Shown here piece by piece: positions 1-9,224 of a stretch of 64,000 nucleotides of DNA. The DNA comes from Romanomermis culicivorax. Lineage: Eukaryota > Nematoda > Enoplea > Mermithida > Mermithidae. The position numbers and the translations under genes were made by a program. The stretch is taken from contig CAWUHX010000370.1 of assembly GCA_963922205.1 (NCBI GenBank), forward strand, positions 186,001 to 250,000, read 5' to 3'. The notes beneath the pieces were generated by a model that was given only the letters and a program-made list of their open reading frames with translations, had not been told where the DNA came from and made no database searches. How positions within the stretch are numbered: the first letter of the stretch is position 1; each line of letters starts with the position of its first letter.

Positions 1-1091
1 ATTTTTAAAATTAAGTCTGCTAATGCCATTCCCTTTGTTATCTTTAGCCATGTCTAGAGTTTCAAAGAGCTGATCATAGGCTCGAATATATTTGTTGTTG
101 GCAAAATCCAGTCTTAGTGGAGTCGCTGGAAAAGCTTGACTACCAGAGACAACCTTAACTTGGCTTATACTATAGCATTTAAAATTAAATGGAGATTTTT
201 TTATTTGTCCACGATATGCATCCGCATCGACACATGCTATAATCATCCTACGTGGCAACTGACCAGTGAATAGAGTATTCAGAGGTATAGATTCCATTGT
301 ACTAGCAATATGAAGATTCACCATGACTCGTCTAATTGGGTACTTGACTGGTGTCTTTAACATTGCTTTTACCAGAGCCAATCCAAGACTGTCGAGAACT
401 TCAACTTTCCTGATGAAGAGTTTCATCTGGGAAACTTCTAATTTTGCATTTTCTGCATCACCAGCTGGACACTGTAGTACAAATGGATTACTATTGTGAA
501 TCAATTCCAGTTTGAGCTCAGTATTGCTGAGTAAATATCAATCTTGCATTAGAAGATCAATATGAAGAGGAGCTGTTATTTCCACTGTTTGAATAATTTT
601 CAAAGTGCTTCACCTTGTCTTTGAAGCCCTGACAATCAGAAGTATCTATTTTAGGACCAGCTTCCATAGTATATAAAGAAGACTGTAAGTGGCTATTTTT
701 AGCATCAAAACCAAAATTTAAATCAGTTTCAGAGAATGCTCTGTAGGCATACTTATCCCCTGTATCATGAATGTGATGACCTTTGAGGAAGAGCTTCACT
801 TGTCTGAAAAATGCGATACCAATGAGATTGAAAGGTGCAATTACTAGTGCAGCTCCACCAGCAGGAACTGTGTAAGTAATTTTTAAGGTCATGTACAAAT
901 AATTTTTACTAAGCTGAATCATGTGAGGATCTGAATATACAAAATTCGTACGGACCATCATTTGTGATAAGATTTATGGGGTTAACTTCATCCCAGTAGC
1001 CTTGTTTAATTACTACTTGTGTGGGAGACACAGTGAAAAAGTTGAATTCAGACCTTGTACTAATACTAGAAATTGAATCAATTAGAGCCAT
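1..1091 (-). pseudogene. Polinton jelly-roll capsid protein (F54H12.2-like), broken, runs off left edge
   Basis: This is a structural (capsid) gene of a Polinton/Maverick. The start is the ATG at 1091, 40 bases downstream of a TATAAAAGTTG box. Coding similarity passes through three frames: about 1091-950 (start MALIDSISS), about 945-595 (TYTVPAGGAALVIAPFNLIG, then KYAYRAFSETDLNFGFDAKN) and about 590-1 (KVEVLDSLGLAL, KYPIRRV, LPRRMIIACVDADAYRG). There are two frameshifts, and an in-frame TGA at 538-540 stands where a DxYLL motif would be expected to carry Arg. The C-terminal end lies beyond the window. The family assignment rests on recognised sequence pattern (the YAYRA...N.G.DAKN and KYPIRRV blocks). 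I believe this family is the Polinton major capsid protein, but I could not confirm major versus minor capsid here. The gene cannot encode a full protein as written. Confidence 0.8.
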
Positions 1092-1130
1092 GTTTCCTTC
1101 TCTTTTTCTTTGAGAATATATCATTTTTCT

Positions 1131-1141
1131 CAACTTTTATA
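1131..1141 (-). promoter_or_regulatory. TATAAAAGTTG box upstream of capsid gene
   Basis: On the minus strand this reads TATAAAAGTTG and lies 40 bases before the capsid ATG at 1091. The same 11-mer recurs at 1469-1479, 6283-6293, 6937-6947 and 9225-9235. I infer that it is the core promoter of the transposon's genes. Confidence 0.6.
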
Positions 1142-1150
1142 CCTTTTGGC

Positions 1151-1438
1151 CTAGTCCCCAAGCCTCTTCCAGTCTGCAAGGCATCTCCCACACTGTGGGC
1201 CAACTTGAAGAGTGCTGCTCGCACCTGTGGATAGTGCTTGCTTACCAATATGACCAGCAGCTGACTTAATAATAGGAATGGCCATTCTGAATAAAGATCT
1301 AAAGAAGCTTCCTAGACCTCCTCCATGCTGATAGGGAGTGTATTTGAAGCATTTGAAACCATAGCCAGTTTGTTCAGCTTGTTCAGTGTAGTACTGAAGC
1401 CAAGTTGCATAATCTTCCGGATTAAAGTATTGTCTCAT
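1151..1438 (-). CDS. Small Polinton virion-associated protein, 95 aa, probably C-terminally truncated
   Basis: A 95-codon ORF starts at ATG 1438, 31 bases downstream of a TATAAAAGTTG box at 1469-1479. It has a tyrosine-rich N-terminus, then a glycine-rich turn and an amphipathic or hydrophobic stretch (HGGGLGSFFRSLFRMAIPII) followed by GKQALSTGAS. Short proteins with a GG-x-FF-x-x-LFR-hydrophobic-K segment are common next to the capsid genes in metazoan Polintons, and this layout recalls adenovirus minor core or capsid-associated proteins. The last residues after STGASS are unlike the rest and may follow a frameshift. The role is inferred from context and composition; no catalytic motif is present. 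Confidence 0.55.
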   Translation of the reverse strand: MRQYFNPEDYATWLQYYTEQAEQTGYGFKCFKYTPYQHGGGLGSFFRSLFRMAIPIIKSAAGHIGKQALSTGASSTLQVGPQCGRCLADWKRLGD

Positions 1439-1468
1439 CTTTATAAGTTTATAAAATGCTGTAAATTA

Positions 1469-1479
1469 CAACTTTTATA
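1469..1479 (-). promoter_or_regulatory. TATAAAAGTTG box upstream of small virion protein
   Basis: The minus-strand sequence is TATAAAAGTTG, 31 bases upstream of the ATG at 1438. It is identical to the boxes at 1131, 6283, 6937 and 9225. Confidence 0.6.
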
Positions 1480-1484
1480 CTTTT

Positions 1485-2202
1485 CCAAATTCTAACCATC
1501 TAGACCTTGGTGTAATGCTTTTGGGTGCCTTAATTTTTTTACCATCTATGGGTCCACTCGGAGAAGCAAATGTTTCATCACTTTCACTTCAATAATTTAG
1601 CCTGGACTTATTTACAAAAAGATCTCGAGGCACATTCTCCTTTAAGAGGTTCTTTACAAATAATTCTGACCATATTGCTTGCTGGCACCTCGGACCAACT
1701 CTTGCTATATCAGAAATCAAATCAACAATGTTGGTTCCACTTATTTTGGTGCATTTCAGAATCATTTCTGGTTAATTCGACCACTCCATGTGGGGATTAT
1801 CTTTAGCATAATCATATAACATTTTAGCTTGACTATGCCACTTTTTTGGTACAATTTTCATAGTTTTTTCATATAGCACATCTTTTCTCAGGGTAACATC
1901 AACAGTGCTTTCAGCAGTGTCTGGCTTTTTTTGCTTAGGTGTTATTTCTTCCAGATCAGGAATGGGGTGTTCTGCAACAGGTTCACTACAGTCAACTCAT
2001 AAGGTCTGGTTTAATCCTGCGTAGCCTGCCTATATCTGTGCAACATTTGATTGTATAAGATTATCTTTCTGTCAGAGGGCAATGACTTATTAGTTAAAAT
2101 GTCATTCATTTCTTTATCCAAAGCAGTCATTACATTAGCTGCTATATCATCCCTATGACCAATGTCATGCAGTACAAGAATCATTTCATTTGTATGCATC
2201 AT
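1485..2202 (-). pseudogene. Polinton-associated structural protein (MILV-type), broken
   Basis: The ATG at 2202 overlaps the stop of the upstream gene (TGATG arrangement). The start MMHTNEMILVLHDIG is followed by a segment ending LYNQMLHRYRQ, a pattern I recognise from the gene lying next to the capsid genes in invertebrate Polintons. The first frame stops at 2011. Coding character resumes in another frame (EITPKQKKPDTAEST, then WHSQAKMLYDYAKDNP) and is broken again by a TAA (about 1776), after which SGTNIVDLISDIARVG and KENVPRDLFVNK still read in that frame. The gene was probably about 230 codons. Its biochemical role is not known to me. It is clearly degenerate. Confidence 0.6.
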
Positions 2203-2515
2203 CTTTTTATAATTGCATCAGCTAGTAATTGTCCAGCTATTCCTAAAATTGGTGCCAACAATACATGCAAAAATCCACCTTTTTGTTCTAGAATGTCTCG
2301 TCTTTTGATGAGACTTGTTTCCTCAGCTGCTAATACTCGTAAATGTCTGTTGTGGGAACTTAATTTATTCAAAGTATTTTTGTCAACTTTTATAATGCCA
2401 TTGAGGAAGTTGAGTATACATTCACACAAACAAGGTGTCAGTTCACAATCAGTGGTGCTAATAATAGCTTTACGTTGCTTGGGTTTAGCCTTAGCTAGTA
2501 CCCTGATGTAATCAT
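2199..2515 (-). pseudogene. Polinton-associated structural protein, 3' part of a gene split by a 3.7-kb insertion
   Basis: The open frame begins abruptly at about 2513 with no start codon (DYIRVLAKAKPKQRKAI) and runs through an acidic/cysteine segment to a hydrophobic C-terminus (GGFLHVLLAPILGIAGQLL), ending at the TGA that overlaps the next gene. Its missing 5' end is found at 6227-6257, after its own promoter box. The two parts are in the same frame if the intervening block is removed. The KQRKAI...LCEC.LN..G pattern and hydrophobic tail are typical of a gene beside the capsid genes in invertebrate Polintons. I infer a virion-associated role. The gene is inactivated by the insertion. Confidence 0.65.
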
Positions 2516-3049
2516 AGGTGGCGCGACAGCCTCAACCTATAATATACTTGGCCCTCAAATTTCATGTCCCCCCTCTAGAGCCAAAACGGTAAGAGCTAGA
2601 ACCTTCGGGTTTTTTGCATAATATCGGGCATAGGGGCAAACTATGGGGTGCCTTTTGTCATTTCGCTTTTATCTGCAAGTGGTGCTCGGTGGGGCCCCAA
2701 AAACAGGTAAAAAACGCACTTTTTAAGGCCCTCCAGTTCCACCATGCCCAGCAATCGGTGTGCCATATCCAACCTCCATACTTCGGCCTAAGCATCTTGG
2801 GGGTGTAATCTCAAATGCGAATTTTTTTTTTCTTTGAAATATGGCCTCAATTCAATTATATGGTTGACCAAAGTCCGAGAAAACGCCAAATTCCCCAATT
2901 TTGTTATATAATACTTATGGGTACAAAAAAATAATTTTTTGCCGCATAATGCACTACTAATTTTTTTGCAGTTCCAATTGAACTTGTAGCCTTATTGGGA
3001 TTTTTGGGCTGCTAGAGTTTTCGACCATTAGGAATTTGATGGACGCGGT
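2516..3049. repeat. Left part of inserted block, no gene recognised
   Basis: This is unique-looking sequence between the interrupted Polinton gene and the 97-bp tandem array. It starts GGTGGCGCGACAGCC. I see no convincing ORF and no target-site duplication at the junction. Short ORFs here lack recognisable motifs. Confidence 0.4.
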
Positions 3050-4110
3050 CACTTTACACAAAAAATTATCCCGGGTGTAAACAAGCGTATTTTCGTGATT
3101 TTTCAGCGGAGGGAGTTTTCGACCGCGGGGATTCAATAGATGTGGTCACTTTACACAAAAAATTATCCATTGTGTAAACAAGCGTATTTTCTTGATTTTT
3201 TGCTGGAAGGGGTTTTCGACCACGAGGAATTCAATAAATGTGATCACTTTGCACAAAAAATTATCCCGTGAGTAAACAAGCGTATTTTCGTGATTTTTCA
3301 GTGGAAGGGGTTTTCGACCACGGGGAATTTGATGAATGTGATCATCTTACATAAAAGAACTAGCCCAGGTGTAAACAAGCGTATTTTTGTGATTTTCTAT
3401 GGAAGGGGTTCTTGACTGCGGGGAATTCAATGGATGCTTCACTTTACACAAAAAAGTTATCCAGGGTGTAAACATGCGTATTGCTGTGATTTTCTTGTGG
3501 AGGGGATTTTCGACCACAATGAATTCCATGAATGTGATCACTTTACACAAAAAATTATCCCGTGAGTAAACAGGCGTATTTTTGAGATATTTCAGTGGAA
3601 GGGGTTTTCGACCATGGGGAATTTGATGAATGCAGTCATCTTACATATAAAACTATTCCCGGTGTAAACAAGTGTATTTTCGTTATTTTTTGTGGAAGGG
3701 GTTTTCGACTGCAGAAAATTCAATGGATACGTCATTTTACACGAAATCTATCTGGGGTGTAAACAAGCATATTTTTGTGATTTTCTATGGAAGGGGTTTT
3801 CGACTGTGGGGAATTCAATGGATGCATCACTTTACACAAAAGAATTATTCTGGATTTAACCAAGCCTATTTTCGTAATTTTTTTGTGGAAGGGGTTTTGG
3901 ATCATTGGGAATTTAATGAATGCGATCACCTTACGCAAAAAAATTTCTTTGGAAGGGGTTTTCGATCACTGAGAATTTAATGAATGTAATCACTTTACAC
4001 ACTAATTCTTATCGAGTGTAAACAAAGGTATTTCTGGGATTTTTTGGGTTTAAAGATTCTAGATCATGAGGAATTCAATAGGTGTGGTCATTTTTCAGTC
4101 TGTTTACAAT
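3050..4110. repeat. Tandem array, about 97-bp unit, about 11 copies
   Basis: Units begin near 3050, 3147, 3244, 3342, 3439, 3539, 3637, 3733, 3829, 3927, 3991 and 4088 with CACTTTACACAAAAA-like sequence. They continue through GTGTAAACAAGCGTATTTT and GGAAGGGGTTTTCGACC to AATTCAATGAATGTGATCA. The 3927 unit is shortened. Copies differ by scattered substitutions, so the array is not brand new. ORFs on both strands here are by-products of the repeat length and are not genes. Confidence 0.85.
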
Positions 4111-5189
4111 GTTTTTTAAGTACTATGCAGTTTACACATCTGTTACTTTTGCTGGAAGTGAGAATTCGTAGCTTGAAGATGGTTTTTTATTGTTTTTTGA
4201 CGTGAAGCTGACCAAATTCAAAACTTCAATGTGCTTCTATGAAGGTTTTTGTGCATGGCTGAGGCCCACTAAAAAGAGGTGAACTAGTTTATTAGAAAAT
4301 GCCCCGATGGGGCAGAAAAAAGAAGAATATACTTGCTTCGACAGTTGCCATGGTAGAAAAAGAAGTGGACTAGATTTTTGAGAACTTGGGTCAAAGTTGG
4401 AAAAAATTCACTTCCTTTATATTGGATTTTCATTCTTTCTCAAAAAAATTGTCTATGTCTGCGAAAAAGTATATTCTGCAGCTAAGTGCATCAACACACT
4501 TTCCAACCAAATATGTGCATCTCTGAAATTTTTAGGAGGGTACAGAGGTGGATCTTGGTTTTATGGTGTTTTTTAGACAAAAAAAAAATTGACCAAAAAT
4601 TTTTTTGCATAACAAATTTTCCAGTTCCAAAACCCTTGTGGAAGTTTGTGCCCCCATGTCCCCTCTCACACATGTTTTCTCCCAACTGTGTTGAACTTTT
4701 TTACTGAATTTGGTGTCAAAAAAAGAAATCAACTGTGGGAAAGTGGCACATAAAATCTCACTCAGCTTTTTTAGAAAAAAAGCTACAACACAAAGTCTTC
4801 TAAGAACTAAACCGATTGTGCCCGATACGTTTCATTCACTCATTGTATATATTATATAACATATCGTATAAAATTCACTCCATAAGTTCTACTGATTACA
4901 AGCTATAAACAAATTTATTCTCTTTTATTTAACTATGCAACAAAATAGCATCATTAACAGTTTTTGGATTTAAACTGAAATTGCAGAAAGAGTGCTTTTT
5001 ACGGGCTTCCAGATAGGAAGCAATTTCGCCCATCTCTGTCGCTCCCGTCCTGCTTTTAAAAAAGTCGTTTTGTTGCCATGGGAGTGCCAGTAGAGTCGAG
5101 GAGAACACCCTAATATCTAATATAACGACAACCCTAATATAGGCACGGCTGAATCCCATTTGCACATCAGTGCCCAATGACTGTAACCA

Positions 5190-5575
5190 AGGCCCAGTTG
5201 CACAAAAGGGGTCTAAGCTCCAGCGCAAAGTAATTTCGAACAAAAAGGCGAATCAGTTTGATCTCAAGTCCGGTATAAATTGAATGCCATCAGGATTATA
5301 ACGAGCTCAATGTCGAGATTATCTCCAGCTCGAGCTGTCGTGTTGCACTAAAATTTTCGCATAAATTTCTTATCTCTAAAGCAAATAAATATAAAAATTT
5401 CTGCAATTCCCAAACCTGAACTTTAACCTCAGTTTTAGTTAATCCTGAAGTGAGTATGATTTGTGCATTGGAAGAAAATAATTTGGACATTGTGAATAGC
5501 TTAAACTCAGGATCATCAATTCAATCCGGATGTTGAGATTATCCTCATGTTGGGTTAGTGCAACCACCCCAGGTT
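5190..5575. repeat. Possible MITE fragment with TTGCAC/GTGCAA ends
   Basis: The left side has CAGTTGCACAAAA near 5197 and the right side has TTAGTGCAACC near 5555, in opposite orientation. In between are GAGATTATC and GAGCTCGAG-like words also found near 42350-43080. No clean duplication was found, so this is tentative. Confidence 0.3.
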
Positions 5576-5638
5576 TCTTTATAGTTCTGAAAATGACTAT
5601 AATATGCCTCCCACACTATTTTCCAGCTAGTGTGAGAG

Positions 5639-5882
5639 CATACCTGTAAGACCTCCGACCAGTTGGGGGGGGGGGGGGGTAAATCCGAAATTTTGGGGGG
5701 GGGGGGTAGGAAAAAGTCGAAATTTTTCCCAAAAAAGGCCAAAAAACATACACTTTTTGGCAAATTTTTTTAATTTTTTCCCAACTGGGGGGGGGGGTTG
5801 GGGGGGGGGGAAATGATTTTGGGTATAGGGTTGGCCGAGTTGGGGGGGGGTCCCCCCCAACCCCCCCCCAAGTACAGGTATG
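5639..5882. mobile_element. G-rich hAT-type MITE, copy 1 (CATACCTGTA ends)
   Basis: The ends CATACCTGTA...TACAGGTATG form terminal inverted repeats, flanked by a perfect 8-bp duplication TGTGAGAG (5631-5638 and 5883-5890). The interior has long G runs around 5664-5705 and 5787-5850. A second copy with its own duplication lies at 26436-26669. An 8-bp duplication is the hallmark of the hAT superfamily. It encodes no protein. Confidence 0.9.
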
Positions 5883-6226
5883 TGTGAGAGGCAGGAGTTT
5901 TGAATTGCTCGGGAGTTAGAATGCTATTGGTTTACCATTTCTTTACATTTGAAATCATGCGCATATAATTCTCTTATAGAAAAATTTGATTGTAGTTGAT
6001 GCCAGGGGAAGGACAAAATGCATGATGCTGCAGAATATACTTTTTCACAGACATGGAAAATTTTTTTGAGAAAGAATGAAAATCCAATATAAAGGAAGTG
6101 AATTTTTTCTAACTTTGACCCAAGTTCTCAAAAATCTAGTCCACTTCTTTTTCTACCATGGCAACTGTCGAAGCAAGTATATTCTCCTTTTTTCTGCCCC
6201 ATCAGGGCATTTTCTAATAAACTAGT

Positions 6227-6257
6227 CAATATTATGCCTAAGACGATCACAAGGCAT
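6227..6257 (-). pseudogene. Polinton structural gene, 5' fragment (start codon and ten codons)
   Basis: The ATG at 6257 follows a TATAAAAGTTG box (6283-6293) by 26 bases. Ten codons (MPCDRLRHNI) are read before the edge of the inserted block. The frame and codon phase (one base left over) match the orphan 3' part that starts near 2513. The C-R-x-x-H-N-I start is like that of the Polinton gene whose body lies at 2199-2515. Confidence 0.6.
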
Positions 6258-6282
6258 TTTGACTATACAACTGAAGAATAGA

Positions 6283-6293
6283 CAACTTTTATA
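6283..6293 (-). promoter_or_regulatory. TATAAAAGTTG box upstream of the split structural gene
   Basis: The minus-strand sequence is TATAAAAGTTG. It overlaps the stop codon of the ATPase gene (TAA at 6289-6291), so the upstream gene and the next promoter are packed without a spacer. Confidence 0.6.
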
Positions 6294-6913
6294 CTTTTGG
6301 CACATATATCATGGAAAATTTTGAGAAAATATCAGCTCTGAGTCTATGTTTATCAGGTGTTGTTTGAGAAAGATCAATAATTATATAACTGTATGGTTTA
6401 AATGTGGCATCTTCAAAAGACTTGAGAAAGTACTTTACTTTATCAGGAAACAACTGCCTTGCCAAAGCTTTTACTTGGAGTCTATCTGCAGGATTTTTTC
6501 ATCGAAACGAGGTACACTGCATTTATTCTAGATGTTCTTAGACCCTTGAAGAAAACATTTTGAACAATGTGTATTACAGACACATTCGTGTGATGACATC
6601 CACGAGCAAAAAGAATGTCCAGGTGCTTATTTTTAGCCATTTCCTGCATGATATCATCTAGTATAACAAGTAGGGGTGCAGGACTGAGCTCTCTAATCAA
6701 GTTCATGTCAGGTAATCCCTGATAGAAGTTGACTCTGCCAGACAACTCATTATAGACTGGCTGCTTCTCACTGAAGAACCAGTGAATATGTTCAGGAAAC
6801 CAGTTCAATCAAGTACTTCACATTTACTACTAAATTCTTCGCAAAGGTTGTTTTACCTGCTTTTGTAGGGCCAGTACAATACATGTAAAGGGATGATTAA
6901 ATTTTACAGTCAT
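6289..6913 (-). pseudogene. Polinton genome-packaging ATPase (A32/FtsK-HerA type), frameshifted
   Basis: The ATG at 6913 follows a TATAAAAGTTG box by 24 bases. The Walker A loop (GPTKAGKTTFAKN) is at about 6875-6840, in a different frame from the start codon. The main ORF 6808-6482 carries Walker B (PAPLLVILDDIM) and a downstream NVSVIHIVQN motif. A further frame change near 6482 leads to the C-terminal part (FKPYSYIIIDLSQTTPDKHR), ending at TAA 6289-6291. About 208 codons in all, near the expected size for Polinton ATPases. The family pumps DNA into capsids. At least two frameshifts make it non-functional as read. Confidence 0.8.
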
Positions 6914-6936
6914 ATTTTTTTTCTTCTATAGATTCT

Positions 6937-6947
6937 CAACTTTTATA
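6937..6947 (-). promoter_or_regulatory. TATAAAAGTTG box upstream of ATPase
   Basis: The minus-strand sequence is TATAAAAGTTG, 24 bases upstream of the ATPase ATG at 6913. Confidence 0.6.
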
Positions 6948-7070
6948 ACATGGAACATGCTGGAGATACCAGCAATTGTGCTTTGATTTTTTTAAAATCC
7001 TTTTCTCTTTTAATTTTTTTTCTTGTCTTTATTTTTTATTACAATATATTTACTCACAATTATTACAATA

Positions 7071-7403
7071 TTAATAGGGTATATCTATACCTTCATCATC
7101 ATATTTTTCTACAGCCTCTGGAGCAAGATTCATCCAGATCTCAAAAAGAAAAGGTCCAGCACTGCAAGTTTTCATCAAACCCTCTAGTGCCTTGGCAAAA
7201 TGCCAAAACCCTGTCAATTTTCTCTTACCCCTATGACGATCCAGTTCATTGGCCACTTTAGCCAAAATCTTCCATTCATGCTTGTAGCCATCATTTATTT
7301 GATCCCAAAAATATGAGGCATATCTGGCCAGATCTTTTTGAGTATAAGGTCTTTTGAGAAAAGTGCCCATACTCAGTGCAACATTTAAAAAAATACCCTC
7401 CAT
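7071..7403 (-). CDS. Polinton-associated small protein of unknown function, 110 aa
   Basis: An uninterrupted ORF lies between the ATPase and integrase genes on the same strand. It starts at ATG 7403 (MEGIFLNVALSMG). It has several aromatic and basic residues (LARYASYFWDQIND, HRGKRKLTGFWHFAKALEG) and an acidic tail ending near DDEGIDIP. There is no signal peptide, no membrane segment and no catalytic motif that I recognise. A hAT-type MITE lies 72 bases upstream (7476-7890), and no TATAAAAGTTG box is seen before the start, so its promoter may have been displaced. Position and strand suggest that it is part of the Polinton; its function is unknown. Confidence 0.55.
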   Translation of the reverse strand: MEGIFLNVALSMGTFLKRPYTQKDLARYASYFWDQINDGYKHEWKILAKVANELDRHRGKRKLTGFWHFAKALEGLMKTCSAGPFLFEIWMNLAPEAVEKYDDEGIDIPY

Positions 7404-7475
7404 TTTGAAAAGTGACTAAACAGTAGAAGAAAAAGTTTGAAGACTGAAGACTACAGAGAATTTTTCATACTGTAG

Positions 7476-7890
7476 CATACATGTAATTGGGGGGGGGAAG
7501 TGCTATGGGAACCCCCCTCCCAGAAATCGTCGACCATATGGCTAGCCATTGGGCAACCCCCCAGGATTTTCTAATCCTATGGCTAGCCATATGGTAGAAC
7601 TAGGGACCCCCATAGTTTTAGTCGGAAAAATACTGAAAAATGTCAATTTTTGAACAAAAAATGGTCAAAAACATCAATTTTCTTGGCGCTTCGCGCCATA
7701 AGTACATATTTTATCATTTTTTAGACAAAAATTACTACTTTTTAAACCGTTTTTCGGATATTTTTAATGGAAAAAATCGAATTTGTTTTCCTTCAGGGAC
7801 CCCTCCCCCTAAAATTTTGGGAATTACTGACCCCCGACCCCAAAAAAGTGCTCCAACCCCCCCAGACCTCGGAGCTCTGTTACATGTATG
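7476..7890. mobile_element. hAT-type MITE (CATACATGTAA ends)
   Basis: The terminal repeats CATACATGTAA...TTACATGTATG are flanked by a perfect 8-bp duplication TACTGTAG (7468-7475 and 7891-7898). The interior contains the word GCTAGCCATATGG and short C/G tracts. A reverse-orientation relative lies at 25607-26020. It encodes no protein and sits between two Polinton genes, so it inserted after the Polinton. Confidence 0.9.
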
Positions 7891-7898
7891 TACTGTAG

Positions 7899-8951
7899 CT
7901 ATAGTTTTATCAAATCTGTCACCCAACTATTGAATATATCTGGGTGACCCTTCCATTTAACAAAGTATTCAGTTTTCCCAGCCCTTTTCCTCTTTTGTAT
8001 AATCTTTTCTATAATGCAGACGTCTGTAATCTCATCAACTTTCTGTAATTCTGGCTCATAAAATACGCAATGTATTACTTCTCCCAGCTGATATTCTACT
8101 ATATATACAGGAGGATATCTAGCTTTTTGCTCACAAATCAAAAAAACTTCATCACTCCAATTTGGAGTATAACCCTTCTCAAAAGTCCTTTTGACTTTGC
8201 TTATGCATACCTTGTCACCAGGGACCAGTTTAAATTGTACACTAGACTTACATTTCCTGAAAAGCTTTTCAACAATTCCAGCTTTATTCCCATCAGTAGC
8301 ATCAATGGGAGCAAAACCTATGGTCCTATGCCTAGTGGAGTTGTAAGAGCTGAGCAGGTGAGGCAGAATGTCTGAGTACTTGTATGTATTATTCTGAGTA
8401 AAATGACGCCACATTCTTTCCTTTAGAGTTCTATTGAACTGCTCAACAATGCTAGCCTTAGTTTCTCTAACAGTTATGAAAAAACTAATGTCAAGTTTCT
8501 TTAATAAGTCCTGGAAGGCTTTGTTTGTAAACTCTGTATCAGCATCGGTCTGTATTTTCTGTGGCTTCCTGCCAGACTTCAAAATTGTTTCAAAGGCATG
8601 TAAAATAGATGATGTACTTTTATTTTTCAAGGGTACAGACCATGCAAACTTTGACAAGACATCTATACAATTTAAAAGAAATTTAAATCCATCATTATGC
8701 CTGGTGAGTGAACTGAGGTTTGCAAGATCCATTTGCCACTGTTCATCAATATCAGTAACTAGAACATTATTCCTGGGGTAATGGCGCCTAGCATACGTGT
8801 GTACAGTATATGTTGACTGTTTTTGTAACCATTCCTTAACAGAACGCAGAGTGACCCTGGGATTACTAGCTTTTGCCTGTTGTAACAGGTTCTGAACACT
8901 ACAATACCCTGTACTTGGGTTGAAGTATATGCTTTCAAAGAGCTTGTCCAT
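7899..8951 (-). CDS. Polinton integrase (retroviral-type, c-int) with C-terminal chromodomain
   Basis: A complete 350-codon ORF starts at ATG 8951 and ends with TAG. It has a DDE catalytic core: Asp75 in QWQMDLANL, Asp136 in IQTDADTEF and Glu170 in KASIVEQFNRTLKERM, a D-34-E spacing typical of retroviral-like integrases. A chromodomain occupies about 312-347 (EKIIQKRKRAGKTEYFVKWKG...W). The enzyme would insert the transposon DNA, and the chromodomain probably directs it to chromatin. An N-terminal zinc-binding HHCC module is not evident. A variant promoter box (TATAAAAAAAAGTTTG) lies at 8972-8987. This is the one large Polinton gene in the window with no break. The stop lies next to the MITE duplication, so a small change at the very C-terminus cannot be excluded. 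Confidence 0.93.
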   Translation of the reverse strand: MDKLFESIYFNPSTGYCSVQNLLQQAKASNPRVTLRSVKEWLQKQSTYTVHTYARRHYPRNNVLVTDIDEQWQMDLANLSSLTRHNDGFKFLLNCIDVLSKFAWSVPLKNKSTSSILHAFETILKSGRKPQKIQTDADTEFTNKAFQDLLKKLDISFFITVRETKASIVEQFNRTLKERMWRHFTQNNTYKYSDILPHLLSSYNSTRHRTIGFAPIDATDGNKAGIVEKLFRKCKSSVQFKLVPGDKVCISKVKRTFEKGYTPNWSDEVFLICEQKARYPPVYIVEYQLGEVIHCVFYEPELQKVDEITDVCIIEKIIQKRKRAGKTEYFVKWKGHPDIFNSWVTDLIKL

Positions 8952-8971
8952 TTTTTAAAGCATGCTGCTGT

Positions 8972-8987
8972 CAAACTTTTTTTTATA
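8972..8987 (-). promoter_or_regulatory. Variant TATA box upstream of integrase
   Basis: The minus-strand sequence TATAAAAAAAAGTTTG lies 20 bases upstream of the integrase ATG. It looks like the TATAAAAGTTG box with an expanded A run. Confidence 0.4.
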
Positions 8988-9224
8988 CATCTGCAAGATT
9001 GAATCTGACACTTTTTGTACTAGTTCCTGGATTTTTTGTAAACAGGTTCTCTAAACATCGTCCGATCAATTTCAACAGATTCAGTATTTTTAGTACAGCC
9101 AAAAGAGCCACACAATACCATATCTCACTAAAAACTGTCCTCCCATTATGTGTTTCTAGGCAAGCTAGAAAATTTTCAATAGTGTGGTTAGCATCTATGT
9201 TTTTTTCATTATAGAGAGCCAGCC
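8983..9224 (-). other. Unidentified small ORF region behind a TATAAAAGTTG box
   Basis: A promoter box at 9225-9235 is followed on the minus strand by ATGAAAAAAACATAG, so the first ATG is closed at once by TAG. An overlapping frame stays open to 8983 and contains a hydrophobic stretch (EIWYCVALLAVLKILNLLKL). An A-run length change after the ATG could have broken a small gene. I recognise no family. Confidence 0.3.

Larger units (their letters stand above)
4283..6226. mobile_element. 1.94-kb element with ~199-bp terminal inverted repeats
   Basis: The sequence 4283-4481 (starting ACTAGTTTATTAGAAAATGCC) is repeated in reverse complement at 6028-6226 with only a few mismatches. The core between the repeats holds a G-rich hAT-type MITE (5639-5882) and no recognisable transposase. 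The right outer end coincides with the junction to the interrupted Polinton gene. No target-site duplication is visible at either outer end. It may be a foldback-type or non-autonomous element, or one end of a larger insertion (2514-6226). Class uncertain. Confidence 0.7.

Noticed and set aside
3347..3980. Overlapping ORFs on both strands (67-102 aa)
   Set aside because: They arise from the 97-bp tandem repeat and repeat the same peptide words; no independent coding signal.
5545..5860. Pro/Gly-rich ORFs
   Set aside because: They are translations of the G-run MITE.
8070..8781. Plus-strand ORFs of 101 and 115 aa
   Set aside because: They are antisense shadows of the integrase gene.
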